DNA of 64,000 nt from Flavobacterium sp. ALJ2 (GTDB lineage Bacteria; Bacteroidota; Bacteroidia; Flavobacteriales; Flavobacteriaceae). The stretch covers positions 1-64,000 of the forward strand of contig NZ_JADNRC010000002.1 in NCBI RefSeq assembly GCF_015594725.1, given 5' to 3'. The translations under genes and the position numbers were made by a program. Below the pieces are notes generated by a model. That model was not told where the DNA came from, made no database searches, and worked only from the letters and a program-made list of their open reading frames with translations. This document shows, one piece after another, positions 61,073 to 64,000 of the stretch. Position 1 is the stretch's first letter. Every line of letters starts with the position of its first letter.

Positions 61073-61774
61073 ATGTATCGTCACAATTCAAACATTAATC
61101 TTCCTGAAGATCCCAATACAGTAGTCTGGAAATACTTAGATTTATCTAAGTTTCTAGACTTATTGATGTCTAAAAAACTATTCATGTCCCGTTCTGATAA
61201 ATTTGAAGATCAGTACGAGGGAACGTTTAGCGAACCTACCTATGAGGAGATAAAAAAACTCGCTATAGACAATCCTGATTTTATAAATTATTATAAAACA
61301 CACCGCGAAAAAGTCGCAATAAGCAGTTGGCATATAAATGAATATGAATCATTTGCTATGTGGCAGATATTCACCCAAAATAGCGAAGGGCTAGCGATTC
61401 AATCTACCATTGGAAGACTGCAAAAAGCATTAAAACCCGAGAATAATTTTGATCAATATATTGGTGAAGTAAATTATATTGATTACAAGAAAGAATACAT
61501 CCCCTTTGATGATTTATTCTTTCCGTTTTTATTTAAAAGAAAAAGTTTTCAATATGAACGTGAAGTACGCATAATTACAGATTCATCCAAAAGCAACATT
61601 AAAATTAATGATGGATTAAGAATTAATGTTAACCTTAAATATCTTATTGAAAAAATATACATTCATCCCAAATCAGAGAACTGGTATAAAAAACTTGTAA
61701 TTGACTTGGTTCACAAATTAGGCTATGACTTTGATATAGAAAAATCAGACCTTGAAAGTGACATATTAATATAA
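61073..61774 (+). CDS. DUF2971 domain protein
   Basis: 233 residues. DUF2971 blocks are VVWKYLDLSKFLDLLMSKKL (about 18-37), MSRSDKFEDQYEGTF, VAISSWHINEYESFAMWQIF (about 82-101) with TQNSEGLAIQST, and FQYEREVRIIT. The domain occurs in phage and defence settings and as a stand-alone cytoplasmic protein; its activity is unknown. Here it stands alone at the end of an ABC exporter gene, without recognisable defence partners. Confidence 0.85.
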   Translation: MYRHNSNINLPEDPNTVVWKYLDLSKFLDLLMSKKLFMSRSDKFEDQYEGTFSEPTYEEIKKLAIDNPDFINYYKTHREKVAISSWHINEYESFAMWQIFTQNSEGLAIQSTIGRLQKALKPENNFDQYIGEVNYIDYKKEYIPFDDLFFPFLFKRKSFQYEREVRIITDSSKSNIKINDGLRINVNLKYLIEKIYIHPKSENWYKKLVIDLVHKLGYDFDIEKSDLESDILI

Positions 61775-61783
61775 TTACAAACT

Positions 61784-62506
61784 CTAAATTGGCTTATAAC
61801 TAATCACTTTCCAATCTTTAACTCCGAGATTGATGTAGTTGTAATGCAGAACATCATTTTTATCAAACTGACCATTTTTATTAGTGTCTTCGATAGTTCT
61901 AAAATACAAACGATTTTTTGACTCTATAACATTCCAATCTATTAATTCTTGAAAATCTTCAGAAACTTTAATAAATTGCTCTCCACTAATATCACTTAAA
62001 TACAATGCTTTTATATCGCTGGTATCCAATTTCCCGTCTTTATTGGTATCCATATCTACCATGGTATACACCATAACATGGTTATGCGTTTTATCGGCAA
62101 TTGTTTTTAAATAAGTTGCTGTTTGAATTAAAACCGCTTTATCTGTCAATGGTCTTATAGAATCCGAATCTATCTTCTGAAATTTTAAATTTTGTAAATA
62201 TCCAGTAATTTCATATTCACCAATATTCGAAATTGTAAAACTTATATCATTTACACTAGATGAACCATAACGTGCCTTAACCCCCTTTTCATATACTCTT
62301 ACATCTCCAACTGGATGAATTAAATAATCAGTCCCTTCCATCTGAATTGGCAAATCAGCAATTGCAACTTGCGTTGAATCTACCTTAGCAATTACTTTTG
62401 AAGAAGTTGAAGCGTCATAAGTAACCTTTGGTTTTTCGACTTCATTTTTGCAACTCACTAAGAGTAAAACAGAAAGACTTATAATAGATATATGTAATTT
62501 TCTCAT
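61784..62506 (-). CDS. Lipoprotein with two EF-hand-like calcium loops
   Basis: 240 residues. Lipobox LLLVSC (Cys about 19). Two loops fit the calcium-binding pattern: DMDTNKDGKLDTSDI (about 151-165) and EDTNKNGQFDKNDV (about 207-220), as in dockerin or EF-hand-like repeats. Between them are strand-rich stretches (VMVYTMVDM, ALYLSDISGEQFIKV). It lies about 100 nt after a TonB receptor gene on the same strand, but function and partnership are unknown. Confidence 0.75.
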   Translation of the reverse strand: MRKLHISIISLSVLLLVSCKNEVEKPKVTYDASTSSKVIAKVDSTQVAIADLPIQMEGTDYLIHPVGDVRVYEKGVKARYGSSSVNDISFTISNIGEYEITGYLQNLKFQKIDSDSIRPLTDKAVLIQTATYLKTIADKTHNHVMVYTMVDMDTNKDGKLDTSDIKALYLSDISGEQFIKVSEDFQELIDWNVIESKNRLYFRTIEDTNKNGQFDKNDVLHYNYINLGVKDWKVISYKPI

Positions 62507-62607
62507 GTTGTTTTATTAAAAAATAATTTCAAATGTAATGAATTTTAAAAATGGTTCATACCTTTACAGTCAATTTATACATTCTAAACTAGCTTTTTCA
62601 TTGGTTA

Positions 62608-64000
62608 TTATAACCTAGCAGTTAATTTTACATTAAAAACTCTCGAAGTCATATAATTAGGAATTGCATATTGATTTTTAGAATACACATCCCGAACCCA
62701 AGTATTAGTAATAGCATTTTTATTATCAAAAAGATTAAAGATTTCAAACCCTACTGATAATTCTTTAAAATCTTTAAATAGTTTGCTTTTTACAATTCTG
62801 TTATTGTCAATAAAAACTTTAGAAAACCCAACATCTGCCCGACGATAATCATTCAATCTATTTTGATATAAATATGGATCTGAATACGAAGGAGACCCTC
62901 CAGGTAATCCTGTATTATAAACCAAATTCAAATACAATTTTACACTTGGAATATTAGGCATATAATCTTGGAATAAGAGAGCAAATTTCAATCGTTGATC
63001 TGTTGGTCTTGCTATATATCCTTTATTTTCGTAATTCTCTTCGGTTTTTAAATATCCAAAACTAAACCACGATTCGGTTCCAGGTACAAACTCGCCATTT
63101 AATCTAAAATCTAAACCTTGCGCATAAGCCGTAGCATTATTATTGGCCACATATCGAACCCTCACATTGTCTATACTATAAACATTAACGTCTGACAATG
63201 ATTTATAATACAACTCCGAAACAAGTTTAAATGGTCTATTCCACATTTTAAAACTATAGTCGTTACTTAAAACCACATGTACTGATTGTTGTGCTTTGGT
63301 ATTTGGCAATACTTCTCCACTAGCATCTCGCAATTCTCTATAAAATGGCGGTTGATGATATAATCCTCCAGAAAGTCTAAAAATCATATCCACATCCCAA
63401 TCTGGCTTTATAGCAATTTGCGCACGCGGACTAAATACTAACTGATTCTTCCCTTCAACAATTCCTCCTGACACTTTCCAATCCTGAAAACGAACTCCTG
63501 CATTATACCAAATTTCACTAGATCCTATAGTACCTTTTCGGCTCCATTGCGCATAACCCGAAAATCGATTTATAGTATTAAAATTTATTGCCCTCACATT
63601 TTGATAAGGAAAAAGTGGGCCTATGTAAGATTCGTTTGGCTGATTGTTTTTGGAAAAACTTACAATTGGTGGATTTACTGAAAAACCTGCTGAGTCAATT
63701 ACCTCCCACTCTGCCACACGATCACGTATAGATTCACGAGTATATTTTACTCCCCATTCAAGAAGATTGTCTTTCCAATTATAAATCCCTTTTAATTCAG
63801 CATTAACAATTAAAGCATCTAGATCATTCCGCGCATGATTTAATTGCGAACCAATTCCTTTGGTATAATTTACCTCTTGCAAAACTACCGAACCATCACT
63901 ATCTACCTCACCTAAACGATATTGTGCCAAAATATCATAATGTTCCTGTTCTTGTGTATGAAATATAGAACCTATGAACTTTAAAGTAAAATCTGAAGAA
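62608..64000 (-). CDS. TonB-dependent receptor, C-terminal part (gene runs off the window)
   Basis: The reading frame stays open to the right edge; the N-terminal signal, Ton box and plug lie outside. The visible 464 codons are barrel strands: NLLEWGVKYTRESIRDRVAE, IWYNAGVRFQDWKV, FSPRAQIAIKPDWDVDMIFR, LSGGLYHQPPFYRELRD and a C-terminal GFEIFNLFDNKNAIT ... FNVKLTARL. The barrel resembles carboxypeptidase-regulatory-like TonB receptors of Flavobacteriia. Substrate unknown. Confidence 0.88.
   Translation of the reverse strand, partial: SSDFTLKFIGSIFHTQEQEHYDILAQYRLGEVDSDGSVVLQEVNYTKGIGSQLNHARNDLDALIVNAELKGIYNWKDNLLEWGVKYTRESIRDRVAEWEVIDSAGFSVNPPIVSFSKNNQPNESYIGPLFPYQNVRAINFNTINRFSGYAQWSRKGTIGSSEIWYNAGVRFQDWKVSGGIVEGKNQLVFSPRAQIAIKPDWDVDMIFRLSGGLYHQPPFYRELRDASGEVLPNTKAQQSVHVVLSNDYSFKMWNRPFKLVSELYYKSLSDVNVYSIDNVRVRYVANNNATAYAQGLDFRLNGEFVPGTESWFSFGYLKTEENYENKGYIARPTDQRLKFALLFQDYMPNIPSVKLYLNLVYNTGLPGGSPSYSDPYLYQNRLNDYRRADVGFSKVFIDNNRIVKSKLFKDFKELSVGFEIFNLFDNKNAITNTWVRDVYSKNQYAIPNYMTSRVFNVKLTARL

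Noticed and set aside
61073-61774. DUF2971 gene as part of a phage-defence island
   Set aside because: No nuclease, methylase, toxin or phage gene accompanies it; the neighbours are housekeeping and envelope genes.

Overview
The window is a chromosomal stretch of a Bacteroidota bacterium, very probably a Flavobacterium or close relative. The signs are AT-rich DNA, start codons with almost no Shine-Dalgarno sequence, promoters of the TTG-N19/21-TAnnTTTG type, a type IX secretion (T9SS) C-terminal sorting domain, PepSY-like, DUF4252, DUF4199 and GlmU-family proteins, SusC/BtuB-type TonB receptors and ECF sigma/anti-sigma pairs. No tRNA, rRNA, CRISPR array or intact insertion sequence was seen.

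Layout. 1-1.7 kb: a TPR protein and a KirBac-type potassium channel. 1.7-10.4 kb: a pigment and light-protection region holding a MerR regulator with the sequence marks of a CarH-type adenosylcobalamin photoreceptor, crtI-crtB-crtZ, an SRPBCC protein, a photolyase, an ABC1 kinase with a TetR regulator, and an SDR epimerase. Three promoters here share the inverted repeat GTTTA-N18-TAAAC. 10.4-17.1 kb: YceI, a thioesterase, RmuC, small exported proteins and an ECF sigma/anti-sigma-barrel pair. 17.2-22.1 kb: a 1146-residue T9SS-exported endonuclease/exonuclease/phosphatase-fold protein and small unknowns. 22.1-23.3 kb: two RNA-modification enzymes.

23.4-34.8 kb: a vitamin B12 island with an ABC importer (btuF, btuC, btuD), cobU, a bluB-cobT fusion, cobS, cobC, a cobalamin riboswitch, btuB and a BtuG-like surface beta-propeller lipoprotein. 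It is interrupted by a GxxExxY relic with inverted-repeat ends and by a frameshifted REP-associated tyrosine transposase with a cluster of palindromes. 34.9-41.9 kb: an S41 protease, an ECF sigma/anti-sigma/DUF4252 module, carB and rpmH. 42-47.8 kb: a TPR protein, a hydrolase, a small acetyltransferase, a DASS anion transporter with a porin, and an arginine/proline/threonine-repeat protein. 47.9-53.3 kb: a TolC-HlyD-ABC2 permease exporter and an ABC-F protein. 53.4-64 kb: a PepSY-like protein, a GlmU-family protein, L31, DUF4199 with a glycosyltransferase, a phosphosugar mutase, an MsbA-like ABC exporter, DUF2971, an EF-hand lipoprotein and a TonB receptor cut by the window end.

How it fits together. 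The B12 island would import corrinoids across both membranes and rebuild cobalamin with home-made dimethylbenzimidazole. The MerR protein would use adenosylcobalamin as its light-sensing chromophore to switch carotenoid, photolyase and epimerase genes. This link is inferred from motifs and shared operator-like repeats; it is the most interesting testable system in the window.
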